A DNA stretch of 64,000 nucleotides from Agromyces sp. H17E-10 (GCF_022919715.1 NZ_CP095042.1:3534001-3598000); one strand, 5' to 3'; positions 49,376 through 60,026 are shown, counted from the first letter of the stretch. Numbers and translations are program-made. Notes: generated by a model from the letters alone, not told the origin.

Positions 49376-50476
49376 ATGACCGACGCGACCGCAACGACGG
49401 CCGAGACCGTCGACGACCACCACACGGCGACCGGTGTCGTCGCCGCCCCGGCTCTCGTCGACGCCCACATCCACCCCGACAAGTCGAGTTGGGGCGGGCC
49501 GTGGATGTCGCGCCGTCGCGCCGGGTCGCTGCCCGAGTTCATCGCGAACGACCTCGCGACGCAACGCGGCTACACCCGCAGCGTCGAGGAGCGCGCCCAC
49601 GCGCTCCTCTCGACCGCGCTCGAGCAGGGCACGCTCGCGATGCGCGCGCACGTCGACGTCTCGGCCGAGCTCGGCACGAAGAACGTCGAAGGCGTGCGCG
49701 CCGCGGCCGAGCGGCTCGCGCCATGGCTCACCGTGCAGATCGTCGCGTTCCCGCAGTTCGGCCTGCTCACGAACCCCGGCACCCTCGAGGCGATGGCCGC
49801 CGCGCTCCAGAACGGGGCCGACCTCGTCGGCGGCATCGACCCCCTCGGTCTCGAGGGCGACGTCGACGGGCACCTCGATGCGGTGTTCGGGCTCGGCGAG
49901 CGCGCCGGCCGCGACCTCGACATCCACCTCCACGACCGCGGCGAGCCGGGCCTCGCGCAGATCCGCGAGATCGCGGCCCGCACCCGCGCAGCCGGCATGC
50001 AGAGCCGCGTCACCGTCAGCCACGCCTTCGCGCTCGGGGATGCCTCGGCGCCGACGCTCCGGGAGACGCTCGACGCGGTCGCCGCGGCCGAGGTGTGGAT
50101 CACCAACTGCGCCCTCGGCGACGACCCCGTGCCCGACCTCGACCTGCTCGAGCGCCACGGCGTGCGACTGGCCGCCGGCAGCGACGGCGTCCGCGACTCG
50201 TGGACTCCGTTCGGCTCGGGCAGCATGCTCGACCGTGCCCACCTGCTCGCCTATCGCACGGGCGCCATGACCGACGCCGAGCTCGAACGCTGCTACCGCA
50301 TCTGCTCCACCGAGGGGGCGCGCCTCGTCGGCGCAGCCGACCTCGTGGAGGCCTCCGGCCCGGAGCATCCCACCCGACTGGAATTCACCGGCGAATCGAT
50401 CGCGCAGATCGTCGTCGACCGCCCGAGGCCCGTCCGCGTGATCCGCGACGGGCTCCCGCTGCCGGGCCGGAACTGA
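49376..50476 (+). CDS. Cytosine-deaminase-like amidohydrolase
   Basis: A 366-residue member of the amidohydrolase superfamily. Metal ligands are in VDAHIHPDKS (HxH, about residues 29-38), RAHVDV, DIHLHD, TVSHAFALGD and AGSDGVRDSWTPFGSGSML, where the Asp of GSDG is the catalytic aspartate. The order matches CodA / N-isopropylammelide-type deaminases. The HxH begins only about 30 residues from the start, whereas CodA-type proteins have about 60. The N-terminal half of the beta-sandwich is therefore nearly missing, while its C-terminal part (LEFTGESIAQIVVDRPRPV) is kept. AGGGAG lies 9 nt before the ATG. It is the first gene of an operon with an oligopeptide-type importer, which probably supplies its substrate. 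Confidence 0.84.
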   Translation: MTDATATTAETVDDHHTATGVVAAPALVDAHIHPDKSSWGGPWMSRRRAGSLPEFIANDLATQRGYTRSVEERAHALLSTALEQGTLAMRAHVDVSAELGTKNVEGVRAAAERLAPWLTVQIVAFPQFGLLTNPGTLEAMAAALQNGADLVGGIDPLGLEGDVDGHLDAVFGLGERAGRDLDIHLHDRGEPGLAQIREIAARTRAAGMQSRVTVSHAFALGDASAPTLRETLDAVAAAEVWITNCALGDDPVPDLDLLERHGVRLAAGSDGVRDSWTPFGSGSMLDRAHLLAYRTGAMTDAELERCYRICSTEGARLVGAADLVEASGPEHPTRLEFTGESIAQIVVDRPRPVRVIRDGLPLPGRN

Positions 50477-50559
50477 CACCCGGCCGCACCACCCCGCCAT
50501 CCGCACCGCTCACCCCGCACCATCCGCAATCGCACGCACGACGACAAAGGAGTTCCCCC

Positions 50560-52188
50560 GTGTTCCGACGCCGTATCACCCTCACCGCGGCCGCCCTGGC
50601 CGCCGCGAGCCTCGCGCTCGCCGGCTGCACCGGGCAGTCGACCGACCAGAGCGACCAGGCGACCCTGTCGGTCGACCTCGACAACCTCGCCACCACCACC
50701 GAGCCCGGCACCGCTCCGGTCGACGAGGTGAAGTGGAACCTGCCCTACGAGCCGATGTCGCTCGACCCGCAGTTCGGGTACAACTACGCCGAGAACACCG
50801 CCACCGCGAACCTCTGCGAGAGCCTGCTGCGCATGAAGGCCGACTTCTCGATCGAGCCCGGGCTCGCGTCCGAGGTCGCCCAGCCCGACGACACGACCGT
50901 CGTCTACACGATCCGCGACGGCGTGACGTTCTGGGACGGCACGCCGCTGACCGTCGACGACGTCGTCTACTCGCTCGACAGGCAGGTCGGCGAGACCGCG
51001 ACGAGCTACTTCTCGAGCTACTTCCAGAACGTCGAGTCGGTCGCCGCGACCGGCCCGAACCAGGTGACCGTCAAGCTCACGAAGCCCGACGTGCTCTTCA
51101 CGCAGGCGATGGCCACGGCGGCCGGCGCGATCGTGCAGAAGGCGGCGGCCGAGTCGCAGGGCGAGGCGTTCGGCACGCCCGACGGCGGGCTCCAGTGCAC
51201 CGGGCCGTTCTCGCTCGAGGCCTGGAACTCGGGCAAGAGCATCGAGCTCGCCGCCTACCCGGACTACTGGGACGGCGCGCCCCTCGTCCAGAAGCTCAGC
51301 TTCAGCTTCATCGCCGACGAGTCGACCGCGGTCAACGCGCTGCGCACGGGCGACGTCGACGGACAGTACTTCTACCTGCCGCCGGCCGGCCTCAGCCAGC
51401 TCGCGAACAGCGACGCCGTGACCACCACCTACGGCGACTCGCTCGTGTTCTGGACGATGATGACGACGAACTTCGACGGCGGCCTCGGCGACGACCGCGT
51501 CCGTCAGGCGCTCTCGCTCGCGATCGACCGCGAGGCGCTCACGAAGGTCGTGTTCCAGGGGGCGGGCATCCCCGCGACGACCCTCGCGGGCCCGGCGTAC
51601 TGGGGCTACGAGGAGGAGAAGTTCCAGCAGGCGTGGGACGGGTTCTCGGCCGACCCCGACATCGCGAAGGCCAAGGAGCTCGTCGCCGAGGCCGGCACCG
51701 TGCCGCCGATCGTGCTCGCGGTGCAGGGCAGCTCGGCCGTGCACGAGCAGACGGCCAACGTCATCCAGGCGGCCGGCCAGGCGATCGGGCTCGACATCCA
51801 GACCAAGGTGATCCCGGTCGAGCAGTTCGGCAACCTCTACTTCGACCCGGCCGCGCGCGAGGGCATCGACGGGTTCTTCACGACCCAGTACGGCAGCTTC
51901 GCCGACCCGACCGACGTCTACCAGATGTTCGCGAGCACCGACAGCCACAACTACGCCGGCTGGGACCACGCCGACGAGGACATCTTCGCGGCCCGCTCCG
52001 AGACCGACGACGCCGCGCGGGCCGACCACGTGATCGCCGCGCAGCAGATCATCACCGACGAGCTGCCCTGGCTGCCGCTCGCCTACGAGCCGGTGACCCT
52101 CGTGCAGAACAACCGCATCTCGGGTGCGACCGCCTCGTTCGCGTACCTCTACGCGCCGTGGGCCGCGACGCTCGGCGGGGTGGAGTAG
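50560..52188 (+). CDS. ABC transporter substrate-binding lipoprotein, oligopeptide family (SBP_bac_5)
   Basis: A 542-residue secreted lipoprotein. The signal ends in LAGC (Cys about residue 22). Family features include EPMSLDPQFGYNYAENTATANLCESLL, then GVTFWDGTPLTVDDVVYSLDR (adjoining the canonical W-D-G-x-P-L-T-A-x-D motif) and DDRVRQALSLAIDREAL. The ligands of this family range from peptides to glycosides, nickel and heterocycles. The amidohydrolase next door argues for an N-heterocycle or amide rather than a peptide (inference). GTG start with AAAGGAG 8 nt upstream. Permease genes begin 5 nt after the stop. Confidence 0.87.
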   Translation: MFRRRITLTAAALAAASLALAGCTGQSTDQSDQATLSVDLDNLATTTEPGTAPVDEVKWNLPYEPMSLDPQFGYNYAENTATANLCESLLRMKADFSIEPGLASEVAQPDDTTVVYTIRDGVTFWDGTPLTVDDVVYSLDRQVGETATSYFSSYFQNVESVAATGPNQVTVKLTKPDVLFTQAMATAAGAIVQKAAAESQGEAFGTPDGGLQCTGPFSLEAWNSGKSIELAAYPDYWDGAPLVQKLSFSFIADESTAVNALRTGDVDGQYFYLPPAGLSQLANSDAVTTTYGDSLVFWTMMTTNFDGGLGDDRVRQALSLAIDREALTKVVFQGAGIPATTLAGPAYWGYEEEKFQQAWDGFSADPDIAKAKELVAEAGTVPPIVLAVQGSSAVHEQTANVIQAAGQAIGLDIQTKVIPVEQFGNLYFDPAAREGIDGFFTTQYGSFADPTDVYQMFASTDSHNYAGWDHADEDIFAARSETDDAARADHVIAAQQIITDELPWLPLAYEPVTLVQNNRISGATASFAYLYAPWAATLGGVE

Positions 52189-52193
52189 GCCCG

Positions 52194-53144
52194 ATGTCGG
52201 TCGGTCTCTACCTGTTGCGACGCGTGGGCGGGCTCCTGCTCGTGCTGCTCGTGACCTCGTTCCTCGTCTTCGGACTGCTGTACCTCGCGCCCGGCAGCCC
52301 GCTCGCGTTCATCCTCGGGCCGCGCGGCGGCACTCCCGAGCAGATCGCGGCGGTCACCGAGCAGTACCACCTGAACGACCCGTTCTTCGTGCGGTACGCG
52401 GCCTGGCTCGGCGACATCCTGCACGGCGACCTCGGCTACTCGATCGTCTACCGGCAGGAGGTCTCGACCCTGATCTCGGGCCGTGTGCCGACGACGCTCG
52501 TGCTCGTGTCGATGGCCGCGCTCATCATCGCGGTCGTCGGAATCCTTGCCGGCACGTACGCCGCGCTCCGGCGCGGCTGGGGCGACCAGCTCACGTCGAC
52601 CCTCGCTGCGATCGGGCTCTCGACGCCCTCGTTCGTCATCGGCGTGGCGCTGATCAGCGTCTTCGCAGTGACGCTCGGCTGGTTCCCGACCTTCGGGTCG
52701 GGGACCGGCGGGGTCGACACGCTCTACCACCTGACGCTGCCGGCGATCGCGCTATCGGTCGCGAGCGCCGCCTATCTCGCACGGATCACGCGGGCGGCGG
52801 TGCTCGAGGAGAGCGGGCGCGAGCACGTGCAGACGGCGACCGTGCGCGGGCTCTCGCCGCAGCACATCGTGCGGCACCACGTGCTGCGCAACTCGCTCGT
52901 GCCCATCGTCACGGTGCTCGGCCTCACCGTCGCGACGCTCATCGCGGGCGCCGTCGTCGTCGAGAACGTCTTCGCGCTCGACGGTCTCGGGTCGCTGCTC
53001 GTGCGGGCGATCCTGCAGCAGGACTTCGCGGTCGTGCAGGCGGTGATCCTCGTGCTCGTCGTCGCGTTCGTCGTCGTCAACGCGATCGTCGACTTCCTCT
53101 ACACGTTCATCGATCCGCGCATCGCGCTCGGGAGCCGGCAATGA
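52194..53144 (+). CDS. Oligopeptide-type ABC transporter permease (DppB/OppB-like)
   Basis: A 316-residue permease with six hydrophobic segments. YLLRRVGGLLLVLLVTSFLVF is the standard N-terminal helix of this group. Y-H-L-N-D-P-F motif EQYHLNDPFFVRYAAWLGDIL lies in the first large loop. REHVQTATVRGLSPQHIVRHHVLRNSLVP carries the ATPase-docking EAA-like loop. The start lies 5 nt after the binding-protein stop and the end overlaps the next gene by 4 nt. Confidence 0.88.
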   Translation: MSVGLYLLRRVGGLLLVLLVTSFLVFGLLYLAPGSPLAFILGPRGGTPEQIAAVTEQYHLNDPFFVRYAAWLGDILHGDLGYSIVYRQEVSTLISGRVPTTLVLVSMAALIIAVVGILAGTYAALRRGWGDQLTSTLAAIGLSTPSFVIGVALISVFAVTLGWFPTFGSGTGGVDTLYHLTLPAIALSVASAAYLARITRAAVLEESGREHVQTATVRGLSPQHIVRHHVLRNSLVPIVTVLGLTVATLIAGAVVVENVFALDGLGSLLVRAILQQDFAVVQAVILVLVVAFVVVNAIVDFLYTFIDPRIALGSRQ

Positions 53145-54028
53145 CCACCCCAACCACCACGAGCCTCGCCGTCGCGCGGGTGCGCGACCGGCGACGGTCG
53201 GGCCTCGTCGCCGCGACCCGCGACCGGCTCGGCGTCCTCGGCGGCACGGCCGCCGTCATCCTGTTCGTCATCATGCTCGCGGCCGCGCTCGCCCCGGTGA
53301 TCGCGCCGTACGACCCCGACTTCCCCGACCTGCTCGCGGCGCTCTCGGGGCCGTCGCCGGCGCACCTGCTCGGCACCGACGCCCTCGGGCGCGACATCCT
53401 CTCGCGGCTCATCTGGGGCTCCCGGATCACGCTCGCCGGCCCCGGCCTCGTGATCCTCATCGCGACCGTCGTCGGCACCCTGCTGGCGTTGCTCGCGGCA
53501 TGGCGCGGCGGACGCACCGACACGGGCATCACGTGGCTCCTCGACGTGCTCTTCGCGGTGCCCGGGATCGTGTTCGGGCTCATCGCGGTCGCCATCTGGG
53601 GCCCCGGCCTCGGCACCGTCGTCGCGGGCCTCTCGATCGCGTACATCCCGTACGTCGCGCGGGTCGTGCGCGGCGCGGCGCTCCGCGAACGCAACATGCC
53701 GTACGTCTCGGCGGCGTGGCTGCAGGGACAGTCGGGCACGGGCATCACGTTCACCCAGATCCTGCCGAACGTGCAGCCCATCGTGGTCGCGCAGGCGGTG
53801 TCGTCGCTCGGGTTCGCCGTCATCGACCTCGCCGCCGTGTCGTTCCTCGGGCTCGGCGTGCAGCCGCCGACCGCCGACCTCGGCCTCATGGTCAAGAGCG
53901 GGTTCGACTCGGTGCTGCGCGGCCACCCGATCGAGGCGATCGCGGCCGGCACCCTCATCGTCCTCATCGTCTGGTGCGTCACCGTCATCGGCGACCGCCT
54001 CACCTCCAGCGCAAGGAGCCTCCGATGA
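53141..54028 (+). CDS. Oligopeptide-type ABC transporter permease (DppC/OppC-like)
   Basis: A 295-residue permease with six hydrophobic segments. LAPVIAPYDPDFPD and HLLGTDALGRDILSRLIWGSRI are the DppC hallmarks. The docking loop is MPYVSAAWLQGQSGTGITFTQILPN (in two blocks). It pairs with the preceding permease. ATG overlaps that stop by 4 nt and it in turn overlaps the first ATPase gene by 4 nt. Confidence 0.88.
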   Translation: MTTPTTTSLAVARVRDRRRSGLVAATRDRLGVLGGTAAVILFVIMLAAALAPVIAPYDPDFPDLLAALSGPSPAHLLGTDALGRDILSRLIWGSRITLAGPGLVILIATVVGTLLALLAAWRGGRTDTGITWLLDVLFAVPGIVFGLIAVAIWGPGLGTVVAGLSIAYIPYVARVVRGAALRERNMPYVSAAWLQGQSGTGITFTQILPNVQPIVVAQAVSSLGFAVIDLAAVSFLGLGVQPPTADLGLMVKSGFDSVLRGHPIEAIAAGTLIVLIVWCVTVIGDRLTSSARSLR

Positions 54029-54872
54029 CCTCACCACTGCTTCGGCTCGACGACGTGCGGGCGACGCTCCGCCTCAAGGCCGGGGAGCAGACCCTGCTGA
54101 ACGGCGTCTCGTTCGAGATCGGCGAAGGCGAGGCCCTCGGGCTCGTCGGCGAGTCGGGATCGGGCAAGTCGCTCACCACGCGTGCGATCACGCGGATGCT
54201 GGGCCCGGAGTTCACCGTCAGCGGCGGGATCGGCTTCAACGGGGCATCCGTGCTCGACATGAACGCCGCCGCGCTGCGCAGGTACCGGCAGCGCGACGTG
54301 GGCATGATCTTCCAGGATCCCCGCGCCCACGTGAACCCCGTGCATCGGGTCGGCGACTTCCTCACCGAGGCGCTCGTGCTCGACCGCGGCGTCGACCGCC
54401 GCGAGGCCGAGCGGCGCGCGGTCGTGCTGCTCGACGAGGTCGGCGTGCGCAACCCCGAGCACCGGTTGCGGCAGTACCCGCACGAGCTCTCGGGCGGACT
54501 GCTGCAGCGGGTGATGATCGCGAGCGTGCTGCTCGCGGAACCCCGCCTCATCCTCGCCGACGAGCCGACCACGGCCCTCGACGTCACCGCGCAGTCCGAC
54601 GTCATGGCCATCCTCGACGAGCAGCGCCGCGCCCGCGGGCTCTCGTTGCTGTTCATCACGCACGACCTCGAGCTCGCGGCGGCGTGCTGCGACCGGCTCG
54701 CCGTCATGTACGCGGGCGAGATCGTCGAGCAGGGCGCCCACGTGTACGACGCGCCGACCCATCCCTACACGATCGAGCTGCTCGGCGCGCGGCCGAGCAT
54801 CGAGGAGCGGGTCGACCGGCTCCCGGTGCTGCGCTACGACCGTCAGACCCACGAACTCCTGAAGGCGGAGGC

Positions 54873-54876
<4 letters not shown>
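54025..54876 (+). CDS. Oligopeptide-type ABC transporter ATPase (DppD/OppD-like)
   Basis: A 283-residue ATPase. Walker A GESGSGKSL (about 46-54), Q-loop MIFQDPRAHVNPV, signature LSGGLLQRVMIASVLL, Walker B LILADEPTTALDVT, and switch His in LFITHDLELAAACC. In the signature, LLQR replaces the usual MRQR/QRQR. The C-terminal extension of DppD proteins is short and lacks the usual cysteine cluster for Fe-S binding. It overlaps both neighbours by 4 nt. Confidence 0.88.
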
Positions 54877-55706
<830 letters not shown>

Positions 55707-55729
55707 CAGGCGCGGGCAGCAGGCGACAC

Positions 55730-55766
55730 GCGGCCGGCCGGATGCTGGACAAGTCCGGCCGGCTGC
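55730..55766 (+). terminator. Terminator-like hairpin ending the ABC operon
   Basis: Arms 55730-55741 and 55755-55766 (GCGGCCGGCCGG against CCGGCCGGCTGC) pair at 11 of 12 positions around a 13-nt loop. It sits immediately before any possible early start of the next gene, which argues for a later start there. Confidence 0.6.
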
Positions 55767-55830
55767 GGTGTCATTGAAGGACAGCGCGGATCGGTTCCGC
55801 TCGCATCCGCCGGGTACGCATTGGCTGGGG

Positions 55831-58272
55831 GTGCGTCGGGTGCAGTCGTCGAAGCCGCGCAACAGGCGCAACCGTGATTTCGTCGAGACGCGCACGCCGC
55901 TCGGGGTGCTCGGCGGCCTCGTCGGCTTCGTCGCCGCGAGCGCCGCGGTCGCCGCACTCGTGGTCGTCGCCGCGACCCCCGCGATCGCGATGGTCGGCCT
56001 GGCCGCGAGCGGCACGATCGGCATGTTCGACAGCCTGCCGAGCTACCTGCAGATCGGCGAGCTGAGCGAGAAGAGCAACATCTACGTCGTCCGCGACGGC
56101 AAGCCGAGCCTGATGGCGTCGTTCTACGACCAGAACCGGGTCGAGGTCGGCTGGACCGCGATCGACCAGGACGTGAAGGATGCGACGGTCGCGAGCGAGG
56201 ACCCCAGGTTCTACGACCACGGCGGCATCGACCTGCAGGGCACGCTCCGCGCAGCGGTCACGACCGCGAGCGGGCGCGAGACCCAGGGCGGCTCGTCGAT
56301 CGCCCAGCAGTACGTCAAGAACGTGCGCGTGCAGCAGTGCGAGGTCGAGACCGGCACGACCCAGGTCGATGAGGCCGAGGCCGCAGCCGAGGCCGCCGGC
56401 ACCACGTTCGGCCAGGCCGAGCGCGACGAGGTCGTCGCGAAGGTGAAGTCGGACTGCTATGACGCGGTCACCGCGACGACGATCGATCGCAAGGTCAAGG
56501 AGATGCGGCTCGCGATCGGCGTCGAGAAGCGGTACAGCAAAGACGAGATCCTGCTCGGCTATCTCAACATCGCGGGTTTCGGCGGCACCGTGTACGGCAT
56601 CGAGGCGGCAGCGAACTACTACTTCGGCACACCCGCGTCGCAGCTGAGCCTTCCGCAGGCGGCGTCGCTCGTCGCGATCGTGAACAACCCCGAGAAGTTC
56701 CGGCTCGACCGGCCGTCGAGCGAGACGAACGGCGCCGCGAACGGCTACGCGGCGAACCACACCCGCCGCGACTACATCCTGAAGCGCATGCTGTCGCTCG
56801 GCAAGATCACCCGCGACCGCTACGACGAGGCGATCGCGACGCCCGTGGAGCCGAAGATCACCGAACCGAGCACGGGCTGTCAGACCGCGTCGACGGGTGC
56901 GTACTTCTGCGACTACGTGAAGAACATCCTGCAGACCGACCCGACGTTCGGCGACGACGCCGAGACGCGCATGCTCAACTTCCGCCGCGGCGGGTACGAC
57001 GTGTACACGACCCTCGACGTCGACCTGCAGGGAGCCGCCGTGCGGGCGATCGCCGAGAACGTGCCGATGACCTACCCCGGCTGGGACCTCGGCGGCGTGA
57101 TCGTGAGCGTCGAGGTGGGCACGGGGCGTGTGCTCGCGATGGCGCAGAACAAGCACTACAGCCAGGACCCGGCGGTGCTCGCGTCCGGTCCCGAGTACAC
57201 GAGCATCAACTACAACACCGATTTCGACCAGGGCGGTTCGAGCGGCTTCCAGCCCGGATCGACCTACAAGGTGTTCACGCTCGCGCGCTGGTTGCAGGAG
57301 GGCCATGGCCTGAGCGAGCGCGTCGACTCGAGACCGAGGTCGAACTGGGGCGTCTTCCACGACAGTTGTCTCGGCGACTACGACGTATCGGGCGAGGGCT
57401 GGAACCCGAAGAACGACGAGGGCGAGTCCGGCGGCGGCTACACCGCGCTGCAGTCGACCATCAACTCGATCAACACGGGCTACCTCGGCATGGCGAAGGA
57501 GCTCGACCTCTGCGGCATCCGCAAGGCCGCCGAGGCGTTCGGGATGCACCGGGCCGACGGCAACCCGCTGCAGGAGAGCCCGTCGACGGTGATCGGAACG
57601 AACGAGATCGCCCCGCTGAGCCTCGCGGTCGCCTTCGCGGGCATCGCGGACAACGGCCTGACCTGCACGCCCATCGCGATCGACCGCATCGTCGGCCGCG
57701 ACGGCAAGGACGTGCCGCCGCCGAAGAGCACCTGCACGCAGGCGGTGGCGCCCGAGATCGCCGCGGGGATGCACTACGCGCTGAGCAGGGTCATGACCGA
57801 CGGCACCGCCCAGCTGTCGAACGCGAACACGGTTCCGCACGTTCCGCTCATCGGCAAGACGGGCACGACCGACGGCGCGAAGGACACCTGGATGGCTGGC
57901 GCGAGCACGAAGGTCGCGACGGTCGCCGCCGTCGTGAGCGTGAACGGCGACGCCAACCAGCGCGGCATCTGGTTCGAGAGCGGGCGTGCTGCGGAAGCAC
58001 GGCATCGGATGTGGCCGATGGTGATGTCGGTCGCCGCCGCGAAGTACGGGGGCGGCGAGTTCACGCAGCTCGGGCCCGGCCCCGTCGTCGAGCCGCCGCC
58101 CGGCGTTCGGAACGACTCGAACGGTTCCGACGACGTCGGTGACTCCGGCGGCACGGGCGACTCCGGCGGCCCAGGCGACTCCGGCGGCCCAGGCAACTCC
58201 GGCGGAAACGGCGGCGGACCGGGCAACGGCAACGGCAATGGCAACGGCAATGGCGGCGACGACACCGGCTGA
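55831..58272 (+). CDS. Class A penicillin-binding protein (transglycosylase/transpeptidase)
   Basis: About 813 residues. A basic cytoplasmic tail and one membrane helix (LGVLGGLVGFVAASAAVAAL) precede the GT51 transglycosylase with EDPRFYDHGGIDLQG and GGSSIAQQYVKN. The transpeptidase has SxxK in PGSTYKVF, SxN in TINSINTG and KTGTTDG. It polymerises and cross-links peptidoglycan outside the membrane. The GT region holds an acidic Ala/Glu insertion (about residues 180-210 of the longer form). The C-terminus is a Gly/Asp/Asn-rich repetitive tail (GDSGGPGDSGG, GNGNGNGNG) that probably lies in the wall. Start uncertain: GTG 55831 is chosen, while GTG 55768 would sit 1 nt after a terminator hairpin without a ribosome-binding site. 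Confidence 0.9.
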   Translation: MRRVQSSKPRNRRNRDFVETRTPLGVLGGLVGFVAASAAVAALVVVAATPAIAMVGLAASGTIGMFDSLPSYLQIGELSEKSNIYVVRDGKPSLMASFYDQNRVEVGWTAIDQDVKDATVASEDPRFYDHGGIDLQGTLRAAVTTASGRETQGGSSIAQQYVKNVRVQQCEVETGTTQVDEAEAAAEAAGTTFGQAERDEVVAKVKSDCYDAVTATTIDRKVKEMRLAIGVEKRYSKDEILLGYLNIAGFGGTVYGIEAAANYYFGTPASQLSLPQAASLVAIVNNPEKFRLDRPSSETNGAANGYAANHTRRDYILKRMLSLGKITRDRYDEAIATPVEPKITEPSTGCQTASTGAYFCDYVKNILQTDPTFGDDAETRMLNFRRGGYDVYTTLDVDLQGAAVRAIAENVPMTYPGWDLGGVIVSVEVGTGRVLAMAQNKHYSQDPAVLASGPEYTSINYNTDFDQGGSSGFQPGSTYKVFTLARWLQEGHGLSERVDSRPRSNWGVFHDSCLGDYDVSGEGWNPKNDEGESGGGYTALQSTINSINTGYLGMAKELDLCGIRKAAEAFGMHRADGNPLQESPSTVIGTNEIAPLSLAVAFAGIADNGLTCTPIAIDRIVGRDGKDVPPPKSTCTQAVAPEIAAGMHYALSRVMTDGTAQLSNANTVPHVPLIGKTGTTDGAKDTWMAGASTKVATVAAVVSVNGDANQRGIWFESGRAAEARHRMWPMVMSVAAAKYGGGEFTQLGPGPVVEPPPGVRNDSNGSDDVGDSGGTGDSGGPGDSGGPGNSGGNGGGPGNGNGNGNGNGGDDTG

Positions 58273-58293
58273 CCGGTGAGCACCGCCTGCCGC

Positions 58294-58932
58294 TCAGAAG
58301 TCGAGCGTGTCGCCCGGCTCGAGCGGCACGAACTCGCCGCCGTGCTGTTCGGTCGCCCACCCGAGCCGCACGTTCGACAGCGCCTTGCCCGCCCGCGAGA
58401 GCAGCATCTCGTGCGTCGGGAACGCGCGCCGGGGCGCGACGGCCTCGACGTAGTCCATCGCCTCCGAGATCTTCATCCACGGGGCGCCGGCCGGTGCGGC
58501 GAGCACGTCGACCGCGACCCCCTCGGGCACGGCGAACGAGTCGCCGGCGTAGTAGAGCGCCTCGTTCACGAGCACGCCGATGTTGTCGATCACGGGGATC
58601 GACCGGTGGATGACGGCGTGCTCGCCGCCGAAGAACCGCAGCCGGAACGGGCCGACCTCGACCTCGTCGCCCGCAGCCACGACCTCGACGGGATACCCCT
58701 CGGCGCGCGCCGCGACCCCCGCAGGACCGAAGATGCGCACCTCGGGATTCATGCCGACGATGCGGTCGAGCTGGTCGGGCGACCAGTGGTCGTCATGCTC
58801 GTGCGTGATGACCACGGCCACCGCCCCCGCCGACTCGGTGACGGGCGTCGTGAAGACGCCGGGATCGATGTACAGCTTGTCGCCCGAGTCCTCGACGACG
58901 AGGGCGGCGTGCTCGAGTTTCGTGAGGCGCAT
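58294..58932 (-). CDS. Metallo-beta-lactamase-fold hydrolase (UlaG-like)
   Basis: A 212-residue hydrolase. MRLTKLEHAALVVEDSGDKLYIDPG is the typical start of the UlaG/YtoA-like subgroup, and VVITHEHDDHWSPDQL carries the THxHxDH metal motif. ALYYAGDSF gives the bridging Asp, and AFPTHEML a late His. It should be a cytoplasmic Zn- or Mn-dependent hydrolase of unknown substrate. Start at 58932 is chosen because homology begins there; the 12-residue upstream extension is Arg-rich. Convergent with the penicillin-binding protein gene. Confidence 0.85.
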   Translation of the reverse strand: MRLTKLEHAALVVEDSGDKLYIDPGVFTTPVTESAGAVAVVITHEHDDHWSPDQLDRIVGMNPEVRIFGPAGVAARAEGYPVEVVAAGDEVEVGPFRLRFFGGEHAVIHRSIPVIDNIGVLVNEALYYAGDSFAVPEGVAVDVLAAPAGAPWMKISEAMDYVEAVAPRRAFPTHEMLLSRAGKALSNVRLGWATEQHGGEFVPLEPGDTLDF

Positions 58933-59091
58933 GCTCCGAGCCAACACCCGCGCGACAGGGCACCGCAAGCCGGTTGCGCAGCCGGTCGCGAGCGGGGGAG
59001 CGGCCGATTTGGAAACCGCCCGAAACCTGTGTCATACTCTTCGAGTTGCCGAAAACGGAACGAGATCCCGCAGGAGATCGATTCGACACAC

Positions 59092-59164
59092 GGCCCCATC
59101 GTTTAGCGGCCTAGGACGCCGCCCTCTCACGGCGGTAGCGCGGGTTCAAATCCCGCTGGGGTCA
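59092..59164 (+). tRNA. tRNA-Glu (anticodon CTC)
   Basis: A 73-nt cloverleaf. Acceptor GGCCCCA (59092-59098) pairs with TGGGGTC (59157-59163), with one G-T pair, and the discriminator base is A. The anticodon stem CCGCC/GGCGG bears the loop CTCTCAC, giving CTC. The T arm is CGGGTTCAAATCCCG. CCA is not encoded. Confidence 0.95.
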
Positions 59165-59183
59165 CGAACGGCAACACGACAGG

Positions 59184-59207
59184 ACGCCCTCGCGAAAGCG
59201 GGGGCGT
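59184..59207 (+). terminator. Terminator-like hairpin after tRNA-Glu
   Basis: ACGCCCTCGC (59184-59193) and GCGGGGGCGT (59198-59207) pair at 9 of 10 positions on a GAAA loop, followed by a weak T-rich stretch. Confidence 0.6.
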
Positions 59208-59223
59208 TCGTCGTTTCCGGGGC

Positions 59224-59304
59224 GGCATCCGTCATGGCGGTCAGCCGCTCCGCGGCATCCCGACGACGCCGGATGCCCCGGAGCGACGTGGCTCCGAGGC
59301 ATCC
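59224..59304. repeat. Cluster of four GGATGCC/GGCATCC words with hairpins
   Basis: GGCATCC at 59224-59230, 59254-59260 and 59298-59304 and GGATGCC at 59271-59277. The pair 59254/59271 forms an inverted repeat, and CGGAGC/GCTCCG (59279-59284 with 59291-59296) makes another hairpin. This is most of the gap between tRNA-Glu and the end of the opposing YqhA-like gene; no coding sequence is seen. Confidence 0.6.
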
Positions 59305-59330
59305 GAGTCGTTCGGATCAGGCGACCGCGC

Positions 59331-60026
59331 TCACGACCGCACGGTCTCGATCGCCGGCTCGGCGGCGGCCGGCTCGACGGGCGCCGGAGGGATCGACACG
59401 GCGACGCCGTCGTGGATCTCGCCGGCGGCGACCTTGTGGTACGACATGCGGTCGATGAGCGCGAGCGCGAGCGCCGACAGGATGAACACGCAGTGGATGA
59501 TCACCTGCCACATGACGCCCTCGCCCGTGTAGTCGTTGCCCGTCGTGTTCTCGGCGTGCGGGCTGCCGAGGTCGCCGACCTCGATGAACGTCTTCAGCAG
59601 GTGGATCGAGGAGATGCCGATGATCGCCATCGCCAACTTGACCTTGAGCACGTTGGCGTTGACGTGCGAGAGCCATTCGGGCTGGTCGGGGTGGTCGTCG
59701 ACCCTGATGCGCGAGACGAAGGTCTCGTACCCGCCGATGATGACCATGATGAGCAGGTTGGCGATCATCACGACGTCGATGAGGCCGAGCACGAGCAGCA
59801 TGATGTCCGCCTCGGTGAACGCATGCTCCTGGTCGATGAACACGCCGTCGACGAGGTGCCACAGCTCTTTGAGGAACACCCACACGTAGATCGCCTGGGC
59901 GACGATGAGCCCGAGGTAGAGGGGCGCTTGGAGCCAGCGGCTCGCGAAGATCGAGTACCCGATCACGGCGCTGCCGGGGGCCGGGCGGTACTGGCGGGCG
60001 GGGGTGGGCGTCGTTCTGGCGCTCAA
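59331..60026 (-). CDS. YqhA-like UPF0114 (TIGR00645) membrane protein
   Basis: A 231-residue membrane protein with four hydrophobic segments. [22 protein letters not shown] and the block [31 protein letters not shown] (given here as two joined stretches) are the UPF0114 signature. [30 protein letters not shown] follows with the family's conserved pattern. Function is unknown. The length exceeds E. coli YqhA (about 164 residues) because of extra N- and C-terminal polar tails. TTG start, supported by GGAGAG upstream on its strand. It diverges from the terC riboswitch region. Confidence 0.85.
   Translation of the reverse strand: MSARTTPTPARQYRPAPGSAVIGYSIFASRWLQAPLYLGLIVAQAIYVWVFLKELWHLVDGVFIDQEHAFTEADIMLLVLGLIDVVMIANLLIMVIIGGYETFVSRIRVDDHPDQPEWLSHVNANVLKVKLAMAIIGISSIHLLKTFIEVGDLGSPHAENTTGNDYTGEGVMWQVIIHCVFILSALALALIDRMSYHKVAAGEIHDGVAVSIPPAPVEPAAAEPAIETVRS

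Noticed and set aside
55768..55830. Earlier GTG start for the penicillin-binding protein
   Set aside because: It lies 1 nt after a 12-bp hairpin, has no ribosome-binding site and adds 21 residues without family resemblance. It remains possible if translation is leaderless.
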